Of a DNA stretch of 38,967 nucleotides, positions 20,553 through 29,732 are shown in pieces. Origin of the DNA: a virus; the IMG/VR virus record IMGVR_UViG_3300045996_001092, positions 1 through 38,967 of that record. The stretch is one strand, 5' to 3'. The notes beneath the pieces are model-generated. The model saw nothing but the letters and a program-made list of their open reading frames with translations, searched no databases and was not told the DNA's origin. Position 1 is the stretch's first letter. Each line of letters begins with the position of its first letter. The position numbers and the translations under genes were made by a program.

Positions 20553-22294
20553 CGCAAGCCCCCCGGTGTCACATCCAGGTCAATCGAGCGAACCCGCGCA
20601 TTCGTCGCCACAGTCCCTGTGGTCAGCTTGATCGCCAGGAACCGGCCTTGAGTCGCCCGAGCGTTGGCGTAGTCGTTCGTGCCAATCGTGTACGTCACGC
20701 CTGTTTGGTAGGTCGCTGCGGTGTCGGCGAACTTGGACGACCCGTGCTCAATCGTCACGGTGTTTCCCGCAGTCGCATCAAGGTTCCAGCGTGACCGTTG
20801 CAGCGTCTTCATCCGGTCGCGGTCCTCAATGTCCATCCCCTCGCGGATGAGGGTTCCGGTCAGAGCCGAGCCGAACATGGACCCCGCACCGTTGACCGAG
20901 TAGTAAATGCCCGTCTTGGTGCTGTCGGTGGAGTGGTAGCCGAACATGCCGAGCGCGTTCTGATCCACACCGGGCCAGATGCCCGCAACCGCAAAAGTCA
21001 CGCCAGAGGCAGCAGTAGCGGTCCCGTTGAGGTCGAACTTGCCCCACGTATCGTCAATCCAGTTCCACACCAGCGCCTTGTCGCAGCCCGTGGTGGAGGT
21101 CGTCGGATAGCAGATCCACACCTCCGATTTCGCCGGGTTGACAGCGAGGAAACAAAGGGTCGTGTTGGCAGAGATTGAGCTGCGAAGATGCGCTTTGACG
21201 CGGTTGGACGCGATGCTCTTTGCCTCGCCACCCGAATGCACCAGCACATCAAAATCAGGCGTGAGGTACACATGCCCGAACGGGGTCGAGACAACGCAGT
21301 TTTGGGTAAGCAGCCCCGAGCTACCCGGCAGGCGGGTGAAGGACATGACGCTAGTGCTGCCCTCCAGGTACTGCATGGCATATCGGGCGTCCGTCATGTA
21401 GATGATGTTTGCGTCACCCAATGGCAGGCAGTCCATCGCGTTACCCACCGTCTCAGCGAGGAACACACCACCGGCAAGCGTCGTGTCAGATGGCGCAAAG
21501 GAGGTCGGCGGGGAGCCGGTGTCACTCACCGCGTGCGACCAGTTCACCGCCTGCCGCTGGGAGGACATCCCGAGGACAACAATGAAGTTCTTGAACGGAC
21601 GCGCAGCCACACAGGTGGCGTAGCCGTTCGCATCGGTGAAGCTCGGAACCCGGCGCAGGATGGAGGTGCTGCTAGACAGGTAGTAGAGGCCGTCCGTGGG
21701 ATGGTTGAACAGCACCAAGCCAGCGAAAGGACCGCCCGTGTAGCCGCTGCCGGAGGTGGAGGATGAAAAGTTGCTTGTGAGGTTGCCCGAGTAAGCTCCA
21801 TTCACAGTCGCGGGCGTCACGCCGGGAGCCGACAGAACCGGATAAGTGAACGTGGTCGGGCTTGTGACGGTGCAGTTCTGCGCCGCAGCGGTGTTGTACG
21901 TGGTCGGCACGAACCCATAGGCGTTGATCGGATTGCCCGTGGTCAATCCGTGCGGAGTCGCGGTCGTGATGGTGACGGTCGTACCAACAGCCGTTGCGCT
22001 GGTGACAACCGCCCCATCCGTATAGCGGGTGACTTCGCTCGTGGTCGTGGCGTTGCGCGTGTAAGCCTTGGTACCCGTGACGTACAGCGCAATGCGGTCG
22101 TCAAGCACGGCGGGCATACCCCACAGCGGGACGTTTGCGCCCGAGCTGTAATAGAGCCCCGCGCCTTCCCACATCTCGGCAAGTCCACCCGTAAAGCGGA
22201 AGTTGGAGCCGCCCGACCAAACGCCAGGCGCAAGCTCAGACGGCGGCGTGTCGAGGTTCAGCCCCTTGCCGCAGTCAGGGATGGTGTATTTCAT
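20549..22294 (-). CDS. Tail/stabilisation protein, beta-rich
   Basis: A 581-residue protein that begins MKYTIPDCGKGLNLDTPPSE with LAPGVWSGGSNFRFTGGLAE, a start typical of tail-hub or stabilisation proteins (P22 gp10 type) in short-tailed phages. The body is strand-rich with Thr/Gly/Asn repeats and tryptophans, fitting a beta-propeller-like fold; the end MDIEDRDRMKTLQRSRWNLD and VRSIDLDVTPGGLR fits the same group. It follows the adaptor gene with ATGA overlap. Assignment to the gp10-like group is from recall and order, not alignment. Confidence 0.75.
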   Translation of the reverse strand: MKYTIPDCGKGLNLDTPPSELAPGVWSGGSNFRFTGGLAEMWEGAGLYYSSGANVPLWGMPAVLDDRIALYVTGTKAYTRNATTTSEVTRYTDGAVVTSATAVGTTVTITTATPHGLTTGNPINAYGFVPTTYNTAAAQNCTVTSPTTFTYPVLSAPGVTPATVNGAYSGNLTSNFSSSTSGSGYTGGPFAGLVLFNHPTDGLYYLSSSTSILRRVPSFTDANGYATCVAARPFKNFIVVLGMSSQRQAVNWSHAVSDTGSPPTSFAPSDTTLAGGVFLAETVGNAMDCLPLGDANIIYMTDARYAMQYLEGSTSVMSFTRLPGSSGLLTQNCVVSTPFGHVYLTPDFDVLVHSGGEAKSIASNRVKAHLRSSISANTTLCFLAVNPAKSEVWICYPTTSTTGCDKALVWNWIDDTWGKFDLNGTATAASGVTFAVAGIWPGVDQNALGMFGYHSTDSTKTGIYYSVNGAGSMFGSALTGTLIREGMDIEDRDRMKTLQRSRWNLDATAGNTVTIEHGSSKFADTAATYQTGVTYTIGTNDYANARATQGRFLAIKLTTGTVATNARVRSIDLDVTPGGLR

Positions 22295-22887
22295 CGGGCG
22301 CGGATCTGCAAAGGACCGGCCCAGCGGCGAACACCGATGTACGAATCAATGCGCAGCTTCTCGGCGTTGAACAGCGTGCCGAACTTCTGGAGCTTGGTGT
22401 CATCCTCCGTCACGATGGCTACATGCTTGAGCGCCCCATACAGGTAAGCATTGGGAAAGCTCGCAAGAATGGCGTTGGATGCGACAGAACCCGACAGCGG
22501 GGTAAAGCGCAGGTGGCACATCGCAACAACCGTCCCACTCGCGCCTTCGTCCACGCGAATGGTCGAGCCGGAGAGCGTGTAATAGGTCGGAACACCGCCC
22601 GTGCTGTTGCGCAGCTCGTTGAAGCGGTCAGGGGCCATGAAATGCAGCGGCTGCTTGGTGCTGGCGTCCCAATAGGCGGCACGCATCCCAAGGAAGCCGG
22701 TCGGAAGCGGGCCCGAGCCGCTGGTGATCGTGATGGAGGAGTCAGCCTCAAACTCCACCAGCTTGCAGTCAATCTGCATCTCGGCCTCGGCCAAGGCGAT
22801 TGCATCGACAATCTGGTTCGTCAGGTCGGTGCGGTTCGCAAGGTCGGCAACCGCCGCCTTGAGTTCGGTGTACGTGGACAGGGCCAT
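22291..22887 (-). CDS. Head-tail adaptor protein
   Basis: A 198-residue protein. LSTYTELKAAVADLANRTDL, then VDAIALAEAEMQIDC is the start of the phage adaptor family that docks under the portal; the second part is strand-rich (TYYTLSGSTIRVDEGASG) with a closing helix (LQKFGTLFNAEKLRIDSYIG). It lies after the capsid gene and before the tail protein, the usual place of adaptors (P22 gp4- or SU10-like). AGGGTTGAT precedes ATG 22887. Confidence 0.8.
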   Translation of the reverse strand: MALSTYTELKAAVADLANRTDLTNQIVDAIALAEAEMQIDCKLVEFEADSSITITSGSGPLPTGFLGMRAAYWDASTKQPLHFMAPDRFNELRNSTGGVPTYYTLSGSTIRVDEGASGTVVAMCHLRFTPLSGSVASNAILASFPNAYLYGALKHVAIVTEDDTKLQKFGTLFNAEKLRIDSYIGVRRWAGPLQIRAR

Positions 22888-22888
22888 A

Positions 22889-23200
22889 TCAACCCTTCAG
22901 GTACGGCTCGTAATGAACGAGCAGCGGATTGGCCTGGAAGTAGGCGCGGATGAATTTCTTGCGCTCTTGCGGGTCGCGGATCAGGAGCACCTGTCCGTAG
23001 ACATCAGGGGGGAGCGTCCCCACGGTCATGCCTTCACCCCAACGCTTGCCCTCGTTCGCCTCACGGGCGAGTGCGGCCTGTTGCAGGTAGGGCTCCATGT
23101 CCACCGTCTTCTGGATAACGATGCTGTCATCCTCGAAGTGGGTGCGGGTCTTGATCCCCGTGGCTTTGGAGATACCCTCATCAATGGTCAGGATGGTCAT
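22889..23200 (-). CDS. Small virion-region protein after capsid gene
   Basis: A 103-residue protein. GISKATGIKTRTHFEDDSIV and the closing IRDPQERKKFIRAYFQANPL recall a small protein commonly coded after the capsid gene of podovirus-like phages. Function is unknown. It begins a new message segment just after the strong terminator at 23228-23262. Confidence 0.7.
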   Translation of the reverse strand: MTILTIDEGISKATGIKTRTHFEDDSIVIQKTVDMEPYLQQAALAREANEGKRWGEGMTVGTLPPDVYGQVLLIRDPQERKKFIRAYFQANPLLVHYEPYLKG

Positions 23201-23227
23201 GGGTTCCGGCGTCGTCTCGACGTTAGG

Positions 23228-23262
23228 AGAAAGAAAAAGGGCCTCCGGTTAGGGAGGCCCTT
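23228..23262 (-). terminator. Terminator directly after the capsid gene
   Basis: Leftward AAGGGCCTCC, six-base loop, GGAGGCCCTT, then TTTTTCTTTC: a perfect 10-bp GC-rich stem and T-run 17 bases past the capsid stop. It sits inside the late operon, so it should trim most messages after the capsid gene while some pass through. Confidence 0.9.
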
Positions 23263-23278
23263 GGTCAGCTACTGCTGA

Positions 23279-24247
23279 TTACGCCGTGAGGTCGGCGATC
23301 TTGAACTGCGCCGCTTCGCTGGTCGTGCGAACGCAGGCGTCCACCAGGACTTGCTCACGCTCGTTGTCGCCCGACTTGCCCAGCTTGGTCGATTGGAAGC
23401 CGCGCAGGTACACCGCATCGTTGTACTCGGGGTTCAGGCCGTAAACGACCGTCGCGCCGGACATGATGTAGTGCGGGACGATTTCCATCTCACCGAAGTC
23501 AGACATGTAGACATCCGCGCCGCCCACGATGCGACCCTGCTCCTTCTTGCCCACCTGGAAGCGGTTGACCGCAATGCCAGCGAAGCCGGAGAACGTCTGC
23601 TTGTGCGAAGCCGACATCACCACCATCGGGGGCACCTTGCCGCAGGCGTTGAACGTGCTCTGAGCAGCCGACTTCAGCAGCGTCTCGGTGAACGTCCGGT
23701 TCGTGCCAGCGGTAACGGCGGTCGTCGGAGCGCCGGAGGTGTGAGCAGCCGTCGCACCAGCGCCGTTGTGCAGCACGTTGGTGTAGATCAGCACGCCCAG
23801 GCCGCCCGACTTCGGAGCCGTCGCGGTCGCACCGGCCACAGCCGGGTTGGACGACAGAGCCATCGACTCCATGTCGCGTTGCAGTTCCTTGTACGCCTTG
23901 GCCTTGTTGTAGGCCATCGCGGACTTCATGCCAGCCTTCTTGACGATCTCGGCACGACCCGACACAACGATGGTGTCCTGGAAGATCTGGCAGTAGTTCG
24001 CCACGCGACCCGGAGCGGTCTTGGCCGAGCCAGTAGCGTCGTCACCGTCAAGGGCTGCGTTGTCCTTGTTGGCCGCACGCAGGGAGTCGCGCTGCCACTC
24101 ATGGTAGGTGTTCTCAGCAGTGGCGCGGCCCATGCTGGAGATCACCGGGGTCTCTTCGGGGGAGGTGTTCGTGATCTTGTCGATCAGGTCTTCACGAACG
24201 TTCGTACCCGCCGTGTAGCGGGTGTAGGTATTGGTCGGCAGAGCCAT
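23279..24247 (-). CDS. Major capsid protein, SU10/DUF5309-like
   Basis: A 322-residue protein. The start ALPTNTYTRYTAGTNVREDL, then ITNTSPEETPVISSMGR and the later RVANYCQIFQDTIVVSGRAE are hallmarks of the SU10-type (DUF5309) HK97-fold capsid family. The order scaffold-capsid, a good AGAGGAAAC site and a strong terminator right after the gene all fit the most abundant virion protein. It forms the icosahedral head shell around the scaffold. Confidence 0.88.
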   Translation of the reverse strand: MALPTNTYTRYTAGTNVREDLIDKITNTSPEETPVISSMGRATAENTYHEWQRDSLRAANKDNAALDGDDATGSAKTAPGRVANYCQIFQDTIVVSGRAEIVKKAGMKSAMAYNKAKAYKELQRDMESMALSSNPAVAGATATAPKSGGLGVLIYTNVLHNGAGATAAHTSGAPTTAVTAGTNRTFTETLLKSAAQSTFNACGKVPPMVVMSASHKQTFSGFAGIAVNRFQVGKKEQGRIVGGADVYMSDFGEMEIVPHYIMSGATVVYGLNPEYNDAVYLRGFQSTKLGKSGDNEREQVLVDACVRTTSEAAQFKIADLTA

Positions 24248-24282
24248 TTCTGTTTCCTCTGTGGTCGCTTCTCAGCGATGCA

Positions 24283-25236
24283 TCAACTATTTGCGATGTA
24301 AGCCGCAAGGTCGCTCAACTTGGCTTTCCCGGAGGAGAACCGCTTGTTGAGTTGTTCGGCCCGCTGCTCGTTCTTCGGCACGCCCTGGCGTTGCGGCAGC
24401 TTCGGCGCTTTGTCCGCCTTGGCCGTCACTTCCGCCTTCTTTTCCTTGAGCCCCTGGTAAGCCGCTGCATCACGCATCAGCAGGACCAAGGCAGGGTCGG
24501 TGATCGCGGAGAGACGGTCCTTGGGGATGCCGTACTTCGCGCTAACCTTGTCGTAAATCTGGACCAACTTGGGCTTGTCGATGCCCTGCTGCCCCAGCAC
24601 GCCCCATGCACGGGAAATCTCCCGCTGCGCCTCTTCCTGCTGCGCCTGCGTCATCTTCTCGCCCTCTTGGCGCTGGCTCTGTTCAAGCCATGCCACATAG
24701 GCGTTGATGTTGTCGGCTCGCTGCTTCTCGACTGCCCACGTTGAGGGGTCTGTCTGCGCGAGCTGCGCAAGCTCCTGGGGACTCTTCAAGCCCGCGAGTT
24801 GCAAAGCGACAGTGCGTGCCACCTGTGCCTGCTGCATGAAGTGATTGCGGCCCTCTTCGAGCTTCGCCGCCACCGCCTGCGTTACTTCGCGTTCCTTGTT
24901 CGCCAGCTCCTGCGTCTTGCGGGTGTAGTCCGCGTGACGCTGATAGCCTGCGATGAGTTCCTTTTCGTCCACCTCAATAGCGGTGTCCGACCCGTCCTCA
25001 CCCTTGACCGGGACTTTGAATTTCAGGCCGCTTGTCTGCTCTTTGGGCTTCTCGGACTCTTCCTCTTCGGATTCGTCGTCAGCAGGTGCTTCCTCTTCCT
25101 CGCCTTCGGAGTTGCCCTCTTCGGATTCCTCGGGGGTTTGGCTCTCTTCCTCTAGGTCGGCCTCGGGGTTATCGACCAGGAATTGCGCCACATCGTCAAT
25201 GGAACCGGGGCCGTCGCCAGCTTGTCCGTTGGGCAT
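24283..25236 (-). CDS. Scaffolding protein
   Basis: A 317-residue acidic protein. Residues 25-70 are almost all Glu/Asp/Ser (SQTPEESEEGNSEGEEEEAP). A basic-acidic helical middle follows (YQRHADYTRKTQELANKERE) with YTRKTQ, a common phrase in phage scaffold proteins, and a basic end (QLNKRFSSGKAKLSDLAAYI). Size, charge, coiled-coil form and position between portal and capsid identify it as the internal scaffold that guides head assembly and then leaves. Confidence 0.82.
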   Translation of the reverse strand: MPNGQAGDGPGSIDDVAQFLVDNPEADLEEESQTPEESEEGNSEGEEEEAPADDESEEEESEKPKEQTSGLKFKVPVKGEDGSDTAIEVDEKELIAGYQRHADYTRKTQELANKEREVTQAVAAKLEEGRNHFMQQAQVARTVALQLAGLKSPQELAQLAQTDPSTWAVEKQRADNINAYVAWLEQSQRQEGEKMTQAQQEEAQREISRAWGVLGQQGIDKPKLVQIYDKVSAKYGIPKDRLSAITDPALVLLMRDAAAYQGLKEKKAEVTAKADKAPKLPQRQGVPKNEQRAEQLNKRFSSGKAKLSDLAAYIANS

Positions 25237-25324
25237 TGAGTTTCACTTTCAGTCTGAACCCTCCCCCACATCCACCGGGAAGGGTTAAGGCGCGTCTCTC
25301 GACGGAGGCCCGTAAGGTAGGTGG

Positions 25325-25627
25325 CTACCGGGAAAACGTGCGACGCAGAATGCTCTGCATCGGTGTCTCATTGCGAGCGTGATCAAGATCCAGGCTGCGA
25401 GCGGCGAACTTGCCCGCCTCAACGTATCCGGCCAGGATGCCCTCGAAGGTGTCCGCAAGCGTCATCAGTTGGTGCGTCAGGACAAGGCCCTCCTTATCGC
25501 GGACAGACACCTCGCGCCACTTGGCAACCACTGCACCGCGCAGGGCTTCCATCGCATCCTTGTAAGCCTGGCTCTCCAGGACTTGAGCCGCCTCAAGCCC
25601 CCGGTTGCTGATCTGCTGCTCGGTCAT
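25325..25627 (-). CDS. Small protein between portal and scaffold
   Basis: A 100-residue helical protein (QLMTLADTFEGILAGYVEAG; FAARSLDLDHARNETPMQSI). It starts within the last 35 bases of the portal gene in another frame, with CAGGACGCG upstream. No recognised domain; the coupling to portal suggests a role in head assembly. The 88 bases after it hold no gene. Confidence 0.7.
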   Translation of the reverse strand: MTEQQISNRGLEAAQVLESQAYKDAMEALRGAVVAKWREVSVRDKEGLVLTHQLMTLADTFEGILAGYVEAGKFAARSLDLDHARNETPMQSILRRTFSR

Positions 25628-27779
25628 TCGCGTCCTGTTTCTGTGCGGCGTTGAAGGCTGCGGCTTGAGCCTTGCCCTGCTGGTTGATCAGAGCTACCTG
25701 GATGCGCGTCTTGTTGTCCTCGTCCGTCTTGTAGCGGTCAAGCTCCAAGGCCATGCGCTCCAGTTCGTGCTTGTGCGCCGCGACCATCATTTCCCGCTCA
25801 CTATCGCGGGCGTCGTTGGCCGCTTGCAGTTCAAGCTGGCCCTTCGTCTCGATCAGCTTGGCCTGCGCTCGCAGTTCTTCGATTTCCTTCAGCCGCTGCG
25901 TCTCGGCTTGGAACTTCTGCGCATCAGCGGTGAGCTTGGCCTGCTCCAGAGCGAACTCGGGCGGCGGTCCAGGCTGAGGGCTGGGCTGCTCACCCGGGTC
26001 GGCGTAGAAGTCGCCAACGTTCTTGAACCCGGCGTTCTCCACGATCTTGCTCGCCGTGTTGTAGATGTGCTTCGGCTGAATCAGCAGCGACCCCATCGGA
26101 GAGGCTGCAATCATTCCTTGCTGGCTGAAGATGGCTTGCAGGAGTGCTGCCTGCTGCTGTTTGTCGCCCGTGCCGAGGCCGACATTGATCGTCATGTCGT
26201 AGCCGTCGCGCCATTCCTTTGGGTCGAACTGGACAAACTCGTTGCGCAGGCGAAAGGCCAGCGGCTCCATGTCACCCTCGGCCAGCAGCTTGAAGATGCC
26301 CTTGAAGATCGGCTTGACCAGCGTCTCAGCAAAGATGCGGGCAATCAGCTCAATCCGTGCAGCGGCGGCGTTGGCCGTCTGCATCACTTCGGCTGCGGTG
26401 CGGTCATGGCGCAGAGCGTTGCCGTCAATGCCTTGCATGGCGCGGGAGACACCCGTGCGCTGCTCGCGCATGTGGTCGATGTACTCCAGCATCGGGAACA
26501 TCTGACCACCCACCCAAGGGGTAACGTGCTCCTCAATGGCTCCAGCCACGCGCTGACGCAGAAGGCGGCCAGGAGCCGAGGTCAACAGATCATCGAGGTT
26601 CGCCATCGGCGAGCCCTGCGCATCCGTCAGCACCTTCGTGCGCGGATTGTTCGCCAGGACGGCGCTGTTGACCATCTGCCGGGTCAGTTCCGTCCGCAGC
26701 TTCTGAAGGTCGCTCACCGTCTCCGCAACACTCATCCCGTCCCAACGATGGGGGTTCAGGATGGGGCTAGAGGTGGCAAACGGGACTTCCTCGGCCTCCT
26801 CGTTCTTGAGAATCTTGTTCTTCAGGCGATAGACGCAGCGCCGCTCGGCCACGCCATCACCGTCATAGTCCACCAGGACATACTCGATGCGCAGGAAGCC
26901 TTCCGTTTGGCTCTCGTCGTCGCTGTCGATGCGGGAAGCCTGGTTCAGCGCCTCATGCTGACCGACACGGCTATCACGCAGGGACTTGTCGGCGCTGACG
27001 TTCGCAGCATCCGACTCCCCGAGGTCATCAGCCGTAACGTCCGTGTAGCCCATCTCATGCAGGTCAGAGAGGGTTACGCGCAGGTTGCGGGCGACGTAGG
27101 GACAATCGGAGAGCATCGGGCTCGTCCAATCCCGCTTGATCAGCAGCTCCTCGGGCGGGAACGCCTCGACCTTGACGGAAGTCTTTTCCTCGTAGTGGGC
27201 AATGCGGGCGTCATAGACCGTCTCCGTGACAGCCTGGCCCATTTCGTCCATGCCCTGAACCTGCGTCGGGGTCGCCGCCTCAATCTTGGCGTCCTTGCCC
27301 GCCTCGTCTAGAACGAGTTGCAGCATCTCGACGGACGCGCCATTGACCGGCGTAACCGTCTTGACGCGCTTGGTCTCCTTGCGCCACATCACAGCGCAGT
27401 TCTTGACCGTCAGAGCGTCCTTGAACGCCGTGTACAAGGTCAGGAAGCCGTCATTTTGCTTGTAGAAGACGTAATTGCAGGCGTCGGTGGCCTGCTCTGC
27501 GCCCTTCACATCCTCGGCGCGGGTCGGGTCGAACGAAACCGCCTTGTCGGTGCTGGTGAAGATTTTGAGCAGGGCCGGAAGAATCCACTCCACTGTGTCC
27601 TGAACGTCCGAGGTGACGATCTGCGACCAGCCGTCCTCTTCCGTGCCATAGGGCATGCGGAAGTATTCCTTCATGGAGGCTTCGCGTTCCTCCGCCAGCG
27701 GTCCCCAAGTGAAGGCGGCCGAGTCATCCTCCTGCGCTTGCAGGATGGAGAGCAGACGCAGGTCGTCCATCTTTGCCAT
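25593..27779 (-). CDS. Portal protein
   Basis: A 728-residue podovirus-type portal. The start (AQEDDSAAFTWGPLAEEREA, then YFRMPYGTEEDGWSQIVTSD, VQDTVEWILPALLKIFTSTD) is the family signature; MSVAETVSDLQKLRTELTRQ and the segment with TGVSRAMQGIDGNALR are further typical parts. After about residue 600 a Gln-rich coiled coil follows (FALEQAKLTADAQKFQAETQ), the barrel helix of this portal type. It forms the 12-fold ring at the head vertex through which DNA passes. Start is a TGATG junction with the small gene upstream. Confidence 0.9.
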   Translation of the reverse strand: MAKMDDLRLLSILQAQEDDSAAFTWGPLAEEREASMKEYFRMPYGTEEDGWSQIVTSDVQDTVEWILPALLKIFTSTDKAVSFDPTRAEDVKGAEQATDACNYVFYKQNDGFLTLYTAFKDALTVKNCAVMWRKETKRVKTVTPVNGASVEMLQLVLDEAGKDAKIEAATPTQVQGMDEMGQAVTETVYDARIAHYEEKTSVKVEAFPPEELLIKRDWTSPMLSDCPYVARNLRVTLSDLHEMGYTDVTADDLGESDAANVSADKSLRDSRVGQHEALNQASRIDSDDESQTEGFLRIEYVLVDYDGDGVAERRCVYRLKNKILKNEEAEEVPFATSSPILNPHRWDGMSVAETVSDLQKLRTELTRQMVNSAVLANNPRTKVLTDAQGSPMANLDDLLTSAPGRLLRQRVAGAIEEHVTPWVGGQMFPMLEYIDHMREQRTGVSRAMQGIDGNALRHDRTAAEVMQTANAAAARIELIARIFAETLVKPIFKGIFKLLAEGDMEPLAFRLRNEFVQFDPKEWRDGYDMTINVGLGTGDKQQQAALLQAIFSQQGMIAASPMGSLLIQPKHIYNTASKIVENAGFKNVGDFYADPGEQPSPQPGPPPEFALEQAKLTADAQKFQAETQRLKEIEELRAQAKLIETKGQLELQAANDARDSEREMMVAAHKHELERMALELDRYKTDEDNKTRIQVALINQQGKAQAAAFNAAQKQDANDRAADQQPGA

Positions 27780-27964
27780 CAGTCAGCTTTCTTGCGGCGC
27801 TTCTCACCAGCGACAACGGGCGGCACTTCCCCGCCTTCAAGCGGGGTAGGAAGGACGGCAGCAAACACCTGCGCCAGCGCCTCACACAGGCGCTGTTGCT
27901 CAGGATGGTTCACCCGGCTCATCGCGGTCAGGCGCAGAACGTGCATGATTTCGTCGGAGGTCAA
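27779..27964 (-). CDS. Small protein between terminase and portal
   Basis: A 61-residue protein from TTG 27964, which overlaps the terminase stop as TTGA with CAGGGTAAC upstream; an ATG six codons later is the other option. LTSDEIMHVLRLTAMSRVNH and RLCEALAQVFAAVLPTPL form two helices, with a basic tail (EKRRKKAD). No family known. Its placing matches small head-assembly helpers. Confidence 0.6.
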   Translation of the reverse strand: MTSDEIMHVLRLTAMSRVNHPEQQRLCEALAQVFAAVLPTPLEGGEVPPVVAGEKRRKKAD

Positions 27965-29268
27965 GCCGTTACCCTGTTTCTGTAGTTGATCTTCTGCGGC
28001 CCACCAGGCTGCGGAAGCTCGTAGACAACGCACATCAAGCCAAAGCTATCCGCTCCGTGGCTTGACCAATCATGGTCAGGTCCGAGCCCGATGTTTCGCT
28101 GCTCGTCCTTCTTTTCGTGATACCAGCCAAGCGCATCGCGCCCGCCTTCGGTCGTGGACTCGTTGAACCACATCGACGGAAAGAGCCTGCGCCCCGCTTC
28201 AATGCGAGCCTTCGCAGCGCCCTTGCCTTGGTTCGGAACCACCTCGACGCTGTACCCCGCCTGCTCTAGCGCACTGCGGTAGGAAACGTCATAAACCTTG
28301 TCCTGCGTGTCGCCGTCATGCGGCAACCACCATTGCGCCTTACCCGGCACATAGCCACGCTCACGGCACCAAGCAAGGTGCGATGCAAGCGGCTGGCCCA
28401 CAGCCTCGTAATAGTCCAGAACGCGAATCTCACGGCCAACGAACTGAGCCGCCCAAATAGTGAAGGCGTCGGCCTTCGCTCCGGTCCCGCCAATGTCCGC
28501 AAACAGGCGGATGGTCAACAGAGGATCTGCTGCGACCTTGCTGATTCGCCCTTGCGCCTTCGCTTCTGCCAGATACTTGGCGAAGTACGCACCTTCGATC
28601 ACCGAAACGTAGCCGCCTTCCCAAATGTGGTCGTACTGCTCCGGCTGCATCCGCAGGCAGTCAAGCCGCTCCTGCTCTAGTTCCGCCGTGAACCACGGGT
28701 TATCGCGCCAGTTCGCCTGCACGACGACAGCGCCGGTTGGCAGCTCAGGACCGCGCAGCATCACATCCACTGGATCGCCCTTCCTGCGGGGGTTCCAGCC
28801 AAACCACAGTTGCGAGCCAGCAGCCCGCATCGTCGGACGCAGGAGGTTGAGCGAGTGCTGCGTGGCGGTCTGTGCTTCTTCCCACCACGCCCGCTTGAAG
28901 CCCTCTAGCGACTTCACGCTATCCGCCGTGTAGTCGTTCATGCCCTTGAAGATCATCAGCCCGTCTTGCGGCGTCTCAATCACATCGCGGAACACCTTGA
29001 AGCCGTCAGCCTCTGTGATCCCTAGGGCGGACAGCTTCGACTCAATCAGCAGCTTGGATGACTGCGCCAAGTCCTTTTGCACCTCGCGGATGCAGACCGC
29101 CCGCAAACCTTCGCCCGACTCACCGGGTTCTGCCAGGCAATCCTCAATCAGCAGCTCTGCGAAGAAGTGCGACTTGCCCGACCCCCGCCCACCGTGCGCC
29201 GCCTTGTAGCGGGCAGGCTCCAGCAGCGGAGTAAACCTCTCCGCCGTCTTCAGCTTCAAGTCCCTCAC
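27961..29268 (-). CDS. terL: Terminase large subunit
   Basis: A 435-residue DNA-packaging motor. GTG 29268 overlaps the stop of the small subunit. Walker A is GGRGSGKS (residues 26-33), Walker B is in FKRAWWEEAQ (about 125-133). The nuclease domain has its three acidic points: Asp258 in RLFADIGGTGAKADAF, Asp318 in LPHDGD and Asp407 in DHDWSSHGADSFG. The layout is that of PBSX/P22-like TerL proteins. It cuts concatemers and drives DNA into the head through the portal. Confidence 0.93.
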   Translation of the reverse strand: MRDLKLKTAERFTPLLEPARYKAAHGGRGSGKSHFFAELLIEDCLAEPGESGEGLRAVCIREVQKDLAQSSKLLIESKLSALGITEADGFKVFRDVIETPQDGLMIFKGMNDYTADSVKSLEGFKRAWWEEAQTATQHSLNLLRPTMRAAGSQLWFGWNPRRKGDPVDVMLRGPELPTGAVVVQANWRDNPWFTAELEQERLDCLRMQPEQYDHIWEGGYVSVIEGAYFAKYLAEAKAQGRISKVAADPLLTIRLFADIGGTGAKADAFTIWAAQFVGREIRVLDYYEAVGQPLASHLAWCRERGYVPGKAQWWLPHDGDTQDKVYDVSYRSALEQAGYSVEVVPNQGKGAAKARIEAGRRLFPSMWFNESTTEGGRDALGWYHEKKDEQRNIGLGPDHDWSSHGADSFGLMCVVYELPQPGGPQKINYRNRVTA

Positions 29269-29693
29269 TGCGGACGGACAATCTCTCGGGTCACGCGGCC
29301 AATCTGAATATGGCCCGAATGCTCCTGCTCCACCTTGTCGCGCCACTCAGCGGGGCGGCGGTTCTTCATCCAGAAGATGCAGGCGGTCGTGTCAGGCGGG
29401 TAGTACTTGCGGATTGGCGTCTGCACAATCGCGCCCTGCACAACCCGGATGTCTACTTCCTCATGCTCGTATCCGTTCGCCCTGGCGTACAGGGATCGCT
29501 CGACACGCTCATCGGCTACTTCCTTGCCGACTTTTAGGGCCTGACAAAACGCCTCGTTCTCACCCTTCCAGCGGTACAGGGTGCGGACATCCACCTTAAA
29601 GAAGTCGGCCACTTCCATATCGGTGGCACCAAGCTTGCACAGCTTTTCTGCTTGAGGAATGAACTCCTCTTTGAACTTGCTTGGCCTTGCCAT
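29265..29693 (-). CDS. terS: Terminase small subunit
   Basis: A 142-residue protein. The N-terminal HTH is MARPSKFKEEFIPQAEKLCK, then LGATDMEVADFFKVDVRTLYR, a classic TerS DNA-binding part. The centre SLYARANGYEHEEVDIRV and the end DTTACIFWMKNRRPAEWRDK complete the family pattern. ATG 29693 has AAGGAAC upstream; four codons earlier another ATG (29705) is possible. It recognises the packaging site and regulates TerL. Confidence 0.92.
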   Translation of the reverse strand: MARPSKFKEEFIPQAEKLCKLGATDMEVADFFKVDVRTLYRWKGENEAFCQALKVGKEVADERVERSLYARANGYEHEEVDIRVVQGAIVQTPIRKYYPPDTTACIFWMKNRRPAEWRDKVEQEHSGHIQIGRVTREIVRPQ

Positions 29694-29732
29694 GTTCCTT
29701 GCCACTCCCCTGCGGGTTGGTGGCCCCTGTTG

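Noticed and set aside
25605-27311. A 568-codon rightward frame opposite the portal gene
   Set aside because: It is antisense to a confidently identified portal gene and shows no recognisable domain or start signal.
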